64,000 bases of DNA from an uncultured Flavobacteriaceae bacterium (GCA_947500385.1 CANMSA010000021.1:1-64000), one strand, 5' to 3'. Shown: positions 1 through 9,323, counted from the first letter of the stretch. Made by a program: numbers and translations. The notes: generated from the letters alone by a model not told the origin.

Positions 1-205
1 GGAATACCGACGATATTCATATGTCGGCATCTTAACATTTGCCAAAAGGCAAATCGTCAATGACCAATGAAACGGATAAGAAGTGGGTCATATTGTCCCG
101 AAGCGTCGGGGGAATACCGACGATATTCATATGTCGGTATCTTAACATTTGCCAAAAGGCAAATCGTCAATGACCAATGAAACGGATAAGAAGTGGGTCA
201 TATTG
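1..205. repeat. Tandem 110-bp repeat next to tRNA-Val
   Basis: Positions 1-95 recur at 111-205 with a single difference (c at 28, t at 138), a period of 110 bp. The copies are separated by a small hairpin sequence at 96-110 (cccga/tcggg). Each copy holds two further inverted repeats: accgac...gtcggt around an ATAT/ATAT core, and atttgcc-aaaa-ggcaaat. Each copy ends with the last bases of the neighbouring tRNA-Val (gggtcatattg), so the unit is a duplication of the tRNA 3' end plus downstream flank. The array may extend left of the window. No protein is encoded. Confidence 0.9.
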
Positions 206-268
206 GATTCGAACCAATGACCTCTGCCCTGTCAAGGCAGCGCTCTAAACCAACTGAGCTAATGACCC
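194..268 (-). tRNA. tRNA-Val (anticodon GAC)
   Basis: Read on the minus strand, the sequence folds as a full cloverleaf. The acceptor stem is GGGTCAT/ATGACCC, the D-arm contains AGCTCAGTTGG, and the anticodon stem ctgcc/ggcag carries the loop TTGACAG, giving anticodon GAC (valine). The T-arm is attgg-TTCGAAT-ccaat. The discriminator is A, and CCA is not encoded. The 3' end lies inside the 110-bp repeat, whose second copy contains the last 11 bases of the gene. Confidence 0.95.
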
Positions 269-339
269 TTTAATGGAGGGCAAAAATAGCCAAAAGATTG
301 TATTTACCGAATGGAAAGCCAAATTAGTTGCTTAAAAAT

Positions 340-879
340 TTACCAAGTATAACTCGGCGGTTCCAATTGATTCATTCGCAGGTATAAATTTGCTTTTGCC
401 CTATGGTTGGTCAAATGATCCTGCACATAAAACAAAGCAAAAGCCCTGCTCACCGTATTACCGCTATGGTACATGGTACACGTTTCATCGAGTTGCGGTT
501 GCTCAATGGTGCGAATCACCTTTGTTGTATATAAAAAGTACTCCTTTAATAGCGCTATAATAGCCGACTTTTTCATCTCCGACGCGTCGGGGGTATCCGG
601 TGTTACCTGCATTCCTTGAACATAACGTTGGGTAAGCAACTTTGAAGCAGCCGCAATGTGAACCATTTGCGCCGCAAATGTTTTGCTTACAGGGCTAGGT
701 TTGTATTGGTATAGCTCCTCGGGCATTGCTTCCGCGACCGCCAAACAATGTGAAGTTGCTTCTTCCCAAACCGGTAAATACATTTTGGTAAAATTCGTTT
801 TGGGCAGTATCGTATCCTGACCGTACAACAGGCCCGATAGCAAAACACATAATTGAAAGGCGAACAGTTTCTTTTTCAT
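340..879 (-). CDS. Secreted DinB-family protein
   Basis: A 179-residue protein starting at ATG 879; an upstream in-frame ATG at 930 would put 17 residues ahead of an obvious signal peptide and is unlikely. The N-terminus MKKKLFAF...LLYGQ is a Sec signal with cleavage near residue 20. The rest resembles the DinB/YfiT four-helix family: MVHIAAASKLL in the second helix and a C-terminal DHLTNHRAKANLYLR segment supply the spaced histidines that bind a metal in this family. DinB proteins are metal-dependent hydrolases or transferases of mostly unknown substrate; secreted versions are common in Bacteroidota. It stands alone, divergent from the redox module at 1039. Confidence 0.8.
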   Translation of the reverse strand: MKKKLFAFQLCVLLSGLLYGQDTILPKTNFTKMYLPVWEEATSHCLAVAEAMPEELYQYKPSPVSKTFAAQMVHIAAASKLLTQRYVQGMQVTPDTPDASEMKKSAIIALLKEYFLYTTKVIRTIEQPQLDETCTMYHSGNTVSRAFALFYVQDHLTNHRAKANLYLRMNQLEPPSYTW

Positions 880-1038
880 AATCACGCTTTTTTTACTTTT
901 TAGACAATCTTGAAAAGATGCTAGGACCACCTCCTATCACATATACTCAAAATTAGCACATAATTAGTCAATCACAGAGGTCGGGAGGTTTTCGACCATA
1001 AAAAAATGTATATTTAAATAGTTTAAACGACTTTTTGA

Positions 1039-4000
1039 ATGACGCTCAAGGCCCTCTTTTTAGTATCGATAGGTTGTCTGCTCACCTCCTGTTCTTTCAA
1101 TGCTCCAGAGGAAGTAATGGTCGCCTATGAGGCATTGCCGGAAAAAGTCGATTTCAATTTTCATGTCAAACCGATCTTATCGGATCGGTGTTATACCTGT
1201 CATGGTCCGGATGCCAATACGAGAAAGGCAGATTTGCGGTTGGATATCGAATCGGAGGCCTTTAAAGAACTTTCTAGCGGCCATCACGCCTTTGTGGCGG
1301 GAAAGCCGGGAAATAGTGAAAGCATCGATCGTATTTTAAGCGATGACCCTGATTTAGTAATGCCTCCACCGACATCAAACCTAAGCCTTAGCGCCTCCGA
1401 AAAAGCCATTCTCATCAAATGGATCGAACAAGGCGCCGAATGGAAACCACATTGGGCCTTTGCAAAACCAACGAAACCGGCAGTGCCCGAAATTCCCGAT
1501 AGTGAATGGCCCACGCATAATGAAATAGATTTATTTGTACAACAACAACTAAACACAAAAGGCTTTTTACCTGCGCCAGCTGCCTCAAAGGCGCGTTTGC
1601 TGCGCCGCGTTTCCCTTGATCTTACGGGACTGCCCCCTACCCTTGAACAACTAGATGCTTTCGTAAAAGATAGGAGTCCGGATGCCTATGAAAAGGTAGT
1701 GGACGAGCTTTTGGACACCGATGCCAATGCGGAGCGCCTAGCCCTCGATTGGATGGATATCTCAAGATATGCCGATTCCCATGGTTTGCATGCCGACGGC
1801 TGGCGTTTGATGTGGCCATGGCGCGATTGGGTAATCGATGCCTTTCGACAAAACATGCCCTACGATCAATTTGTTACTTGGCAATTGGCGGGAGACTTGT
1901 TACCAAATGCGACCCGTGAACAGAAATTGGCCACCGCTTTCAATCGAAATCACCCAATGACCGCCGAGGGAGGGGCTATCGAAGAAGAGTTTCGGTTAAA
2001 CTATGTTTGGGACCGTACCGAGACGGTGGGTACCGCCATCTTAGGACTCACCATTGCCTGCGCCAGATGCCATGACCATAAGTTCGATCCCATATCCCAA
2101 AAGGACTATTTTCAAATGACCGCGTTCTTCAATAATGTGAAAGAATTGGGTATGACGGGTGATGATGGGAATTATGGCCCAATGCTCCCCATGCCAGATG
2201 CCGAGGTAACAACTCAGTTGGATACGCTCAAGAACCGTATCACCAAGAAAAACCGTGCCCTGCAGTTGACCAAAAAGGAGCTAAAGAATCTTGATACGTA
2301 TATTAAAAAATTGCCGGGAGATTTCAAACAAAAGGGATTGTTAGGGCACTATCCTCTGGAAAAGGGAATCGAAAGAACCGGCAAGACAAAAGGGTATTTT
2401 GTTGATGGCAATACCAAAGCTACTACCCGAGGGACCCCAAAAATCGTGAGAGGAAAAAAAGGGAACGCCTTTACGTTTAATGGAGAGTACGATGAGTTAT
2501 ACTTAGGCAATATTCCCAATTTTGAATGGACGGATTCCTTCTCTGCCAGCCTGTGGGCAAATACGACCAAACGAACCGCCGGGGAAACACAAACACTGCT
2601 GGGAACCGCAGGCGAGAAAAACAATTTTTGGAGGGGATGGGATTTTTATCTCGATAGTTTGAATCATGTAAATGCCCGTTTGATTCATTCCCTTCCCCAT
2701 AACTATATTCACCTACGATCCAAAGACTCTATTAAAACGAATGAATGGAAACACCTCGCTTTCACTTACGACGGGTCGGGAAAAGCCGATGGTCTCACCC
2801 TTTATATCGACGGTAAAAAGGCAGCAACGGAAAAACCCTATGACCGCCTTTATAAATCGATCAAAACCGTTACCAGTGCCACGCATATTGTCTCTGAAAG
2901 ATGGGTTCGTGTTGCCAAAAGCTACCGGTCCTTTACCGGGGAAAATGGGATTTTCTTGGGAGCACTCGATGATATTTACTTGCATAATAGGGTTTTGACC
3001 CCTCTGGAAATATTATACTTGGCGAAGGAAGATGACTTTCCAGAAATTCCGGACAATCGCTTGGCCGCCGATTATTGGGTAAATCAATCCCCCAAGGTAC
3101 GCGCTCTTGAAAACGACCTCAAAAAAACGCGAAACGAATGGCTCTCTAAAATGGCTCCGGTCATGGAGGTGATGGTCATGGAGGAAATGCCTTCGAAACG
3201 CACTGCATACGCCTATAATCGCGGCGATTATGAGCAGCCAATCTATGAAGTGACCGCGAATACCCCTGAAGTGCTACCAACTTTTTTGGAAGCCTACCCA
3301 AAAAACCGGTTGGGACTGTCCCAATGGATTTTTTCAGATGAAAACCCTTTGACCGCTCGTGTGGCGGTCAACCGCTACTGGCAGATGCTTTTTGGAAACG
3401 GGCTGGTGACCACCCCACAAGACTTTGGAGTACAAGGTTCCTTGCCTACCCACCCTCAATTGATCGATTGGTTGGCAGTTGATTTTGTAGAAAGCGGTTG
3501 GGATGTAAAGGCCCTGCTAAAAAAAATGGTGTTATCCCATACCTATCGACAAGCATCCGAGGCATCCCCAGAAATGCGCGAGAAAGATCCGACCAATCGC
3601 TTTCTGGCCCGAAGCAATAGCTACCGCTTGCCCGCAGAAATGATTCGCGACAATGCCTTGGCCGCAAGTGGCCTTCTTGTACAACAGGTGGGCGGGAAAA
3701 GTGTGAAGCCCTACCAACCTGGCAAGCTGTGGATCGAAAAAAATAGTTTCTCCCATAAGCTGTTGAACTACAAAGAATCACAAGGCGATAGTCTGTATCG
3801 CAGGGGCCTTTATACTTTTATTAGACGCACTTCCCCGCATCCGGCTATGACAGCTTTTGACACGCCTTCGAGGGAAGTCTGTATTGTAAAAAGAGAGAAT
3901 ACCAACACCCCGCTACAGGCATTGGTACTGCTTAACGACACCCAATTTGTCGAAGCATCGCGGGTATTGGCCGAACGCATGCAAAAAGAAGGCGGCAATG

Positions 4001-4254
4001 GCCTGGAGGAACAAATTGCCTATGGCTTTCGTTTGGCCATTAGCAGATCGCCCAAGAAGGAAGAGGTAGGCATTTTAAAACAATTGTTCGATACGCAATC
4101 GAAACGCTTTCAGACAAACCCCAAAGAGGCCACGGAACTTTTAAGCGTGGGTAAAAAACCAATAGACAGGGCATTGAACAAATCAAGGACGGCCGCTCTG
4201 ACCATTGTGGCCAATACCATATTGAACCATGATGAAACCTATATGAAACGATAA
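1039..4254 (+). CDS. PSCyt1-DUF1549-LamG-DUF1553 haem lipoprotein
   Basis: A 1071-residue multidomain protein. The lipobox LLTSC (Cys18) predicts a lipoprotein. A planctomycete-type cytochrome c domain follows with haem motif CYTCH at 51-55, then a DUF1549 domain (about 150-365) that has a second haem-like motif CARCH at 341-345. A LamG/concanavalin-like insert occupies about 440-670 (LYLGNIPNFEW, FYLDSLNHVNARL). The C-terminal DUF1553 domain (about 753-1060) contains ARVAVNRYWQMLFGNGLV and NTPLQALVLLND. Proteins of this build are abundant in Planctomycetes and occur with DUF1501 proteins; their reaction is not established. It is the first gene of a same-strand module reaching 8661. Electron transfer coupled to glycan or other substrate oxidation is my inference from two haem sites and a carbohydrate-binding-like insert. 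Confidence 0.9.
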   Translation: MTLKALFLVSIGCLLTSCSFNAPEEVMVAYEALPEKVDFNFHVKPILSDRCYTCHGPDANTRKADLRLDIESEAFKELSSGHHAFVAGKPGNSESIDRILSDDPDLVMPPPTSNLSLSASEKAILIKWIEQGAEWKPHWAFAKPTKPAVPEIPDSEWPTHNEIDLFVQQQLNTKGFLPAPAASKARLLRRVSLDLTGLPPTLEQLDAFVKDRSPDAYEKVVDELLDTDANAERLALDWMDISRYADSHGLHADGWRLMWPWRDWVIDAFRQNMPYDQFVTWQLAGDLLPNATREQKLATAFNRNHPMTAEGGAIEEEFRLNYVWDRTETVGTAILGLTIACARCHDHKFDPISQKDYFQMTAFFNNVKELGMTGDDGNYGPMLPMPDAEVTTQLDTLKNRITKKNRALQLTKKELKNLDTYIKKLPGDFKQKGLLGHYPLEKGIERTGKTKGYFVDGNTKATTRGTPKIVRGKKGNAFTFNGEYDELYLGNIPNFEWTDSFSASLWANTTKRTAGETQTLLGTAGEKNNFWRGWDFYLDSLNHVNARLIHSLPHNYIHLRSKDSIKTNEWKHLAFTYDGSGKADGLTLYIDGKKAATEKPYDRLYKSIKTVTSATHIVSERWVRVAKSYRSFTGENGIFLGALDDIYLHNRVLTPLEILYLAKEDDFPEIPDNRLAADYWVNQSPKVRALENDLKKTRNEWLSKMAPVMEVMVMEEMPSKRTAYAYNRGDYEQPIYEVTANTPEVLPTFLEAYPKNRLGLSQWIFSDENPLTARVAVNRYWQMLFGNGLVTTPQDFGVQGSLPTHPQLIDWLAVDFVESGWDVKALLKKMVLSHTYRQASEASPEMREKDPTNRFLARSNSYRLPAEMIRDNALAASGLLVQQVGGKSVKPYQPGKLWIEKNSFSHKLLNYKESQGDSLYRRGLYTFIRRTSPHPAMTAFDTPSREVCIVKRENTNTPLQALVLLNDTQFVEASRVLAERMQKEGGNGLEEQIAYGFRLAISRSPKKEEVGILKQLFDTQSKRFQTNPKEATELLSVGKKPIDRALNKSRTAALTIVANTILNHDETYMKR

Positions 4255-4271
4255 AAAAACCACAAATTCAA

Positions 4272-4694
4272 GTGGCAAATCCAAATACAAAAGCTTTGAA
4301 AACTAGTATCAAAATAAAGAAGAGTTCATTGTATAACAATCTATTGTACTCCCTTTTTATGATCGCTATTGGTGTATTTACATTTTTAAATGAAAATGGT
4401 AATCATTGGACGAATTATGTGTGGTTTATTCTCGGAGCACTAGCATTGACACGTTACTTTTTTGAGAGAAATAAAGGATTGCTGACTATAGACCATAAAT
4501 GGCTAAAGCAACACGATTTGTTTTTTCCAAAAAGAATAAAACTTCATGAAATCATAAAAATAGCTAAAAACAATTCTGGCTATGTTCTAAAAACCAAAGA
4601 CACCAAACTACGCATTTATACCCATAATATTGAAAAAGACTCGTTAAAGGAGCTGCATCAAATACTAGAAAAACTAACCATCTCCATAACCTAA
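4272..4694 (+). CDS. Small two-TM membrane protein, AT-rich
   Basis: 140 residues from a GTG start at 4272, 17 bases after the preceding stop; it ends 4 bases before the DUF1501 gene. Two hydrophobic stretches (about 25-40 and 48-62: LLYSLFMIAIGVFTFL and YVWFILGALALTRYFF) are followed by a soluble C-terminal half with alternating beta-like pattern (GLLTIDHKWLKQHD, KIKLHEIIKIAKNNSGYVLKTKD) that resembles a short bacterial PH-like domain. That family suggestion is tentative. Its codon use is visibly more AT-rich than both neighbours, and it separates two genes that are usually adjacent, so it looks like a later insertion into the operon. Confidence 0.7.
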   Translation: MANPNTKALKTSIKIKKSSLYNNLLYSLFMIAIGVFTFLNENGNHWTNYVWFILGALALTRYFFERNKGLLTIDHKWLKQHDLFFPKRIKLHEIIKIAKNNSGYVLKTKDTKLRIYTHNIEKDSLKELHQILEKLTISIT

Positions 4695-4698
4695 ATAC

Positions 4699-6159
4699 AT
4701 GTGTAATCATAGCAACAAGAATTACTCAAGACGCGACTTTTTGACCAAGACCTCCCTTGGAATGGGTGCCTTGTCAATGGCATCAATGCTCGACCCTATG
4801 GGACTCTTTGCCAAGGAGAAGCCCTTGATTCATTTGCCCAATTCAGGTGGTGGGGCCTTGGGAACCCCACACTTCCCGGCAAAGGTAAAAAGGGTCATTT
4901 ACCTCTTTCAAAGTGGCGCTCCTTCCCAATTAGATCTTTTTGATTACAAGCCCCTCCTAAATAAAATGAACGGGCAAGACCTACCCGAGAGTGTACAACA
5001 AGGACAGCGACTTACGGGGATGTCGGCAGGACAAGCCAGTCTTCCCATCGCGGGTAGTATTTTTGATTTTAAACAACATGGAGAGAGCGGCGCTTGGATG
5101 AGTAATCTCATGCCCCATACCGCTAAGATCGTAGACGAGCTCTGTTTTATAAAATCGATGTATACCGAGGCCATTAACCATGACCCTGCCGTGACCTTTT
5201 TACAAACAGGCTCCCAATTACCGGGCCGCCCATCGATCGGTTCATGGGTAAGCTACGGCTTGGGTACCGACAATAAAAATCTGCCTGAATTTGTGGTCCT
5301 GGTCACGAAAGACAAATATGGCCAGCCGCTCTATTCCCGTTCTTGGGGCAACGGCTTTTTGCCTTCCCAACATCAGGGAGTGCAGTTCCGCGCGGGCAAA
5401 GATCCTGTTCTGTACCTGACCAACCCACCGGGAATCGATGGGACCAGCAGAAGGGAACAATTGGATCATTTGCAACAATTGGAAAAAATCAACCATCAAG
5501 ATGTGGGGGATCCGGAAATCCTGGCACGAATGGCGCAGTACGAAATGGCCTTCCGTATGCAGACCTCCGTACCTGAGATTATGGACACCAGTGATGAGTC
5601 TGATTATATTTATGACATGTATGGCGAGGACAGCAAAAAACCTGGCACCTTTGCCGCTAACTGTATTCTTGCCAGGAGGCTTGCCGAACGAGATGTAAAG
5701 TTCATTCAACTGTACCATCAAGGATGGGACCAACATGGGGATCTGCCCAACGCCATTAAAGTGCAATGCAAAGAAACCGACCAGGCCACTGCGGCCCTGA
5801 TTACCGATTTGAAACAACGTGGGATGTTAGAAGACACCTTGGTAATCTGGGGAGGGGAGTTTGGTCGTACCAATTATTCCCAAGGACAGTTAACACCTGA
5901 GAGCTTCGGGAGAGATCACCATCCAAAATGTTTTACGATTTTCATGGCCGGTGCGGGTATCAAAAAGGGCTTCACCTTCGGCGCAACGGACGAGTTTGGC
6001 TACAATGTTGCCCAAAACCCGGTGCATGTGCACGATTTTCAAGCGACCTTGATGCATTTACTCGGGGTAGACCATGAACGCCTCAACTTTAAATTTCAAG
6101 GACGACGCTATCGCCTCACCGATGTACATGGCAAAGTGGTCAACGATATTTTAGCATAG
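4699..6159 (+). CDS. DUF1501 protein, Tat substrate
   Basis: 486 residues. The N-terminus has a twin-arginine motif (SRRDF, residues 10-14) followed by a hydrophobic run, so export of a folded, perhaps cofactor-bearing protein is expected. The body matches DUF1501: LYLTNPPGIDG, IQLYHQGWDQHGDL, DTLVIWGGEFGRTNYSQG and a C-terminal HDFQATLMHLLGVDH, features shared with the alkaline-phosphatase/sulfatase fold. DUF1501 proteins almost always accompany DUF1549/DUF1553 proteins, as here; their activity is not known. It sits in the middle of the + strand module. Confidence 0.93.
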   Translation: MCNHSNKNYSRRDFLTKTSLGMGALSMASMLDPMGLFAKEKPLIHLPNSGGGALGTPHFPAKVKRVIYLFQSGAPSQLDLFDYKPLLNKMNGQDLPESVQQGQRLTGMSAGQASLPIAGSIFDFKQHGESGAWMSNLMPHTAKIVDELCFIKSMYTEAINHDPAVTFLQTGSQLPGRPSIGSWVSYGLGTDNKNLPEFVVLVTKDKYGQPLYSRSWGNGFLPSQHQGVQFRAGKDPVLYLTNPPGIDGTSRREQLDHLQQLEKINHQDVGDPEILARMAQYEMAFRMQTSVPEIMDTSDESDYIYDMYGEDSKKPGTFAANCILARRLAERDVKFIQLYHQGWDQHGDLPNAIKVQCKETDQATAALITDLKQRGMLEDTLVIWGGEFGRTNYSQGQLTPESFGRDHHPKCFTIFMAGAGIKKGFTFGATDEFGYNVAQNPVHVHDFQATLMHLLGVDHERLNFKFQGRRYRLTDVHGKVVNDILA

Positions 6160-6205
6160 CGTTTTAACAATCCGTATAGTAAAGATTAGTAGCAACGAAC
6201 AACAC

Positions 6206-7267
6206 ATGAAAAAGAAAACCAATCTACGCAGAAATTTTATTAAAAAAACAACCATTGCCGCTGGTGCAGGGCTCATAGCGCCGAGCGTCACTTTTGGCAT
6301 ATCACATTCGAACAAATATATGAAGGAAACAGTAGGACACGGCGATTTTAAATATACCGTAGACAAAGAGTGGGGCGTACAAGACCCTTCTAAAACACCT
6401 ATAAACGATTGCCATGAAATGGTACTCGATAGCAAAGGTCGCATCCTAATGACCACGACAGGAGAAAACAATCATAACATTATCGTATATGATCGTTCTG
6501 GCAAGGTCTTGGATTCATGGGGGACCAAATTCCCGGGCGCTCACGGCCTATCGATTACGGGTGAAGGAAATGACCAATACCTCTTTATTACGGATCCTGA
6601 TTCCCACAAGGTTTGGAAAACCACGATGGATGGTCGCGTCTTACATACTTTTGAACGTCCAAGGGAAGTGTCGGGTTATGCAAGCGATGATCAATTCAAG
6701 CCTACAGAAACAGCTATCATGCCCAATGGGGATATCTACATTGCAGACGGCTACGGTGAGAACTACATTATACAATACAACGCCCAAGGAGAGTACATTC
6801 GCCATTTTGGGGGCAAGGGAGAAGCAGATGGTGAATTCAACTGTTGCCACGGCATCACGCTGGACACCCGAGACAAAGAAAACCCCTCTCTTTTAATTAC
6901 CTCTAGGGGCAATCAACGCTTTAAGCGATTTACCTTGGATGGCAATCACCTCGAAACAATTTCCCTGCCAGGCTGCTCGGTATGCCGCCCCGCCATTCAT
7001 GGGGAGCATCTATATTTTGCCGTCATCGTTACGGAAACCTGGGATAGTTACGACGGAATGCTCGCCGTTTTGGATAAAAACAATAAAGTAGTATCACTGC
7101 CCGGTGGTAGCACCCCAACCTATTCAGAAGGTTCCCTTGTAGCCCCAAAATATGATGGGAAGACCTTTCGAAATCCGCATGATGTGTTGGTCGATGCCGA
7201 TGAAAATCTTTATGTACCGCAATGGGCCTCGGGAAAAACCTATCCGATAAAATTAAACCGTATTTAA
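6206..7267 (+). CDS. NHL-repeat beta-propeller protein, exported
   Basis: 353 residues. The N-terminus RRNFIKKTTIAAGAGLIAP resembles a Tat signal (RR followed by a hydrophobic run). The remainder is a six-bladed propeller of NHL type: repeated blades such as HNIIVYDRSGKVLDSWG, NGDIYIADGYGENYIIQY, EYIRHFGGKGEADGEFN and NPHDVLVDADENLYVPQW. The fold is shared with peptidyl-glycine lyases and with many periplasmic binding or scaffold proteins; no catalytic assignment is possible here. Spacing to the upstream DUF1501 gene is 46 bp and the next gene begins 23 bp after its stop, supporting one transcript. Confidence 0.85.
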   Translation: MKKKTNLRRNFIKKTTIAAGAGLIAPSVTFGISHSNKYMKETVGHGDFKYTVDKEWGVQDPSKTPINDCHEMVLDSKGRILMTTTGENNHNIIVYDRSGKVLDSWGTKFPGAHGLSITGEGNDQYLFITDPDSHKVWKTTMDGRVLHTFERPREVSGYASDDQFKPTETAIMPNGDIYIADGYGENYIIQYNAQGEYIRHFGGKGEADGEFNCCHGITLDTRDKENPSLLITSRGNQRFKRFTLDGNHLETISLPGCSVCRPAIHGEHLYFAVIVTETWDSYDGMLAVLDKNNKVVSLPGGSTPTYSEGSLVAPKYDGKTFRNPHDVLVDADENLYVPQWASGKTYPIKLNRI

Positions 7268-7290
7268 ATGAACGTACCAATCTGGATACC

Positions 7291-8661
7291 ATGATCGCAT
7301 TGGATTTCAGCACTTTTATGGGGCGTTTTCACCCAATTTTGGTTCACTTACCAATCGGTTTTTTGGTATTGGCCATATTGCTAGAATGGTATGAACACTT
7401 CAAAAAAACAACCTCAAAAAGTAAATTGATTCCATTTGCTTGGTTGTTGGGAGCAATCAGCGCCGCAGCGGCCGCATCATCCGGTTGGCTTCTTGGTGAG
7501 ACAGGGTTGTATACGGAAGAAGGCCTTTTCACCCACCGATGGCTTGGTATTGCGGTGGTCATTGTTGCTTTTATAGGCTGGTGGCTCAAAAAATCACCGG
7601 ACAACTATTCGAACAAACTTCAAAATGGTTTCAATATATTGCTTTTAGGGATGCTACTTTTTGAAGGACATAAAGGAGGGAACCTTACCCATGGGGAAGA
7701 CTATCTTATTGAATATGCTCCGAACGCCATACAAAAACTAGCAGGGGCCAGTGACACCAAAGACAGTTTGTACGCATTTAAAAGTATCGACTCAGTGAAC
7801 GTGTACGCCCATTTGATAGCACCCATTTTCGAAGCAAAGTGCGTAGCATGCCATAATTCGGAAGTGCAAAGAGGCGGTTTGAACATGGCACTTCCCGACG
7901 GTTTGGCGATGGGAGGGGAAAACGGCCCCATATTGGCCAAAGGCAATCCTACAGAAAGCACCCTATTCAATAGAATTACCTTACCACAACGAAATATCAA
8001 ATTTATGCCTCCTAGTGGAGAGGCCATGACCTATGATGAAATTAAACTGGTGGAATGGTGGATTCAAGAAGGTGCTTCCTTCAATGATAGCCTTCCCGGC
8101 TTTCAGTTAAATGATGCCATGAAATCGGTACTGCTCAGAAAATATGGGCTCGATACCAAACCAAAACCTTGGTATGAAATGGTTTCCTTGGAACCCTTGG
8201 AGGAAGGTATACTAAAGGCATTGGAAGAAGCGGGCTTTGTCATAAAAGAACTTGGGGATACGAATCATTTACTGGATGTCAAATTCAGCGGGCAACCATT
8301 GACCAGAGAAAAACTCGTACTACTCGAAAAGGCCGCCTCCCACATCACGTGGTTATCGATGGCCGGAAGTGATGTAAAGGATGAGTGGCTTTCAAGCCTT
8401 GGAATACTAAAAAACCTGACCCGCTTGCAGCTGGAAAAAACTGAAATTACTGATGCTGGGATTGGTCATCTAACAGGTTTAAAACATTTAGAAGCCTTGA
8501 ATTTATATGGCACGAAAGTAACGGATGCTTGTCTTCAAGATATTCAAAAGCTAAAGACGTTGCGACGTGTTTATGTGTGGGGTACCAAGGTGACCCCAGA
8601 GGCTGCAAAAAAGCTTCAGGAAGAATACCGTGATTTTGAATTAGTGCTAGGGGCCAATTAG
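7291..8661 (+). CDS. DUF2231-cytochrome c-LRR membrane protein
   Basis: 456 residues from ATG 7291 (an in-frame ATG at 7222 would overlap the upstream gene and lies before a poor N-terminus). The first 140 residues are a DUF2231 membrane domain with the hallmark FHPILVHLPIGFLVLAI and four to five helices. A soluble planctomycete-type cytochrome domain follows, with haem motif CVACH at 184-188 and MPPSGEAMTYDEIKLVEWWI. The C-terminus (about 350-450) has leucine-rich repeats (LTRLQLEKTEITDAGIGHL, LEALNLYGTKVTDACL). DUF2231-cytochrome fusions suggest an inner-membrane partner handing electrons to or from periplasmic haem; this makes it the likely membrane anchor of the module. Confidence 0.88.
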   Translation: MIALDFSTFMGRFHPILVHLPIGFLVLAILLEWYEHFKKTTSKSKLIPFAWLLGAISAAAAASSGWLLGETGLYTEEGLFTHRWLGIAVVIVAFIGWWLKKSPDNYSNKLQNGFNILLLGMLLFEGHKGGNLTHGEDYLIEYAPNAIQKLAGASDTKDSLYAFKSIDSVNVYAHLIAPIFEAKCVACHNSEVQRGGLNMALPDGLAMGGENGPILAKGNPTESTLFNRITLPQRNIKFMPPSGEAMTYDEIKLVEWWIQEGASFNDSLPGFQLNDAMKSVLLRKYGLDTKPKPWYEMVSLEPLEEGILKALEEAGFVIKELGDTNHLLDVKFSGQPLTREKLVLLEKAASHITWLSMAGSDVKDEWLSSLGILKNLTRLQLEKTEITDAGIGHLTGLKHLEALNLYGTKVTDACLQDIQKLKTLRRVYVWGTKVTPEAAKKLQEEYRDFELVLGAN

Positions 8662-8725
8662 TGTTGCCGACCAAAACAATCTTGTCTTATAAAGTATGTT
8701 AATCAAACACTGTCATATCAATGAG

Positions 8726-9166
8726 TTATTCTTTTGACAATATCAAGGTTTGCACATTGTTTTGGCCATTGGTAGATTTCCACTTTTGTTGTTTGTTCTT
8801 GTTTTCTAAGTATATCCATGTTTTTGTAATCTCACTATCTGCTCCCTCAATGGTAATGTAATTATCGGTAGTAGACCAAGTAAAAGGTGTAGAATCAGAT
8901 TGTCGTATACCCAAAACAGTATAGTTCAGCCGTTTTTGCCCAGTTTGATCGACATTAAAGGTCATTGTACCAATATTACTTAAGGTAGTTCTTTGTTCGC
9001 CCGGTGTTACGCGTTCATATTGGTCTACGTTCCAAGTGCCTACCAACTTTGGAGAGCATGAAAAAAATAGCAATAAACCAAATGAAACAACTAATCCCAT
9101 TCTTCCATTTTTCTGAATAACCGTTCTCATAACAGTAGTCGTTTTTATTTTTAAAGTTTTCATCAT
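8726..9166 (-). CDS. Lipocalin-like lipoprotein, hypothetical
   Basis: 146 residues. A long N-terminus leads into a hydrophobic run GLVVSFGLLLFF and a lipobox FFSC (Cys about 37), so a lipoprotein is predicted; the true start could be one of the internal methionines at residue 13 or 22. The mature part starts SPKLVGTWNVDQYER, a pattern seen in lipocalin-like domains of Bacteroidota (GTW near the start, then alternating beta strands). No catalytic motif is visible. Convergent with the redox module end at 8661. Confidence 0.65.
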   Translation of the reverse strand: MMKTLKIKTTTVMRTVIQKNGRMGLVVSFGLLLFFSCSPKLVGTWNVDQYERVTPGEQRTTLSNIGTMTFNVDQTGQKRLNYTVLGIRQSDSTPFTWSTTDNYITIEGADSEITKTWIYLENKNKQQKWKSTNGQNNVQTLILSKE

Positions 9167-9323
9167 ATCTATTTTTAAAATTGTCTAAACTGTATAGTGC
9201 CTACCCAATGCAAAAGTTAAATACCTGCACCAACCAACGAACAAGCCAGCGGAAGCTTCTCCAAAAAATTTAGTAAACCGTTGGGTTGGTGAAGAAGCAT
9301 GCGGAAACGATGATTGTTAGCAC

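Noticed and set aside
1284-3998. Several minus-strand frames opposite the DUF1549/DUF1553 gene
   Set aside because: Shadow frames of a well supported gene; composition and lack of start signals argue against coding.
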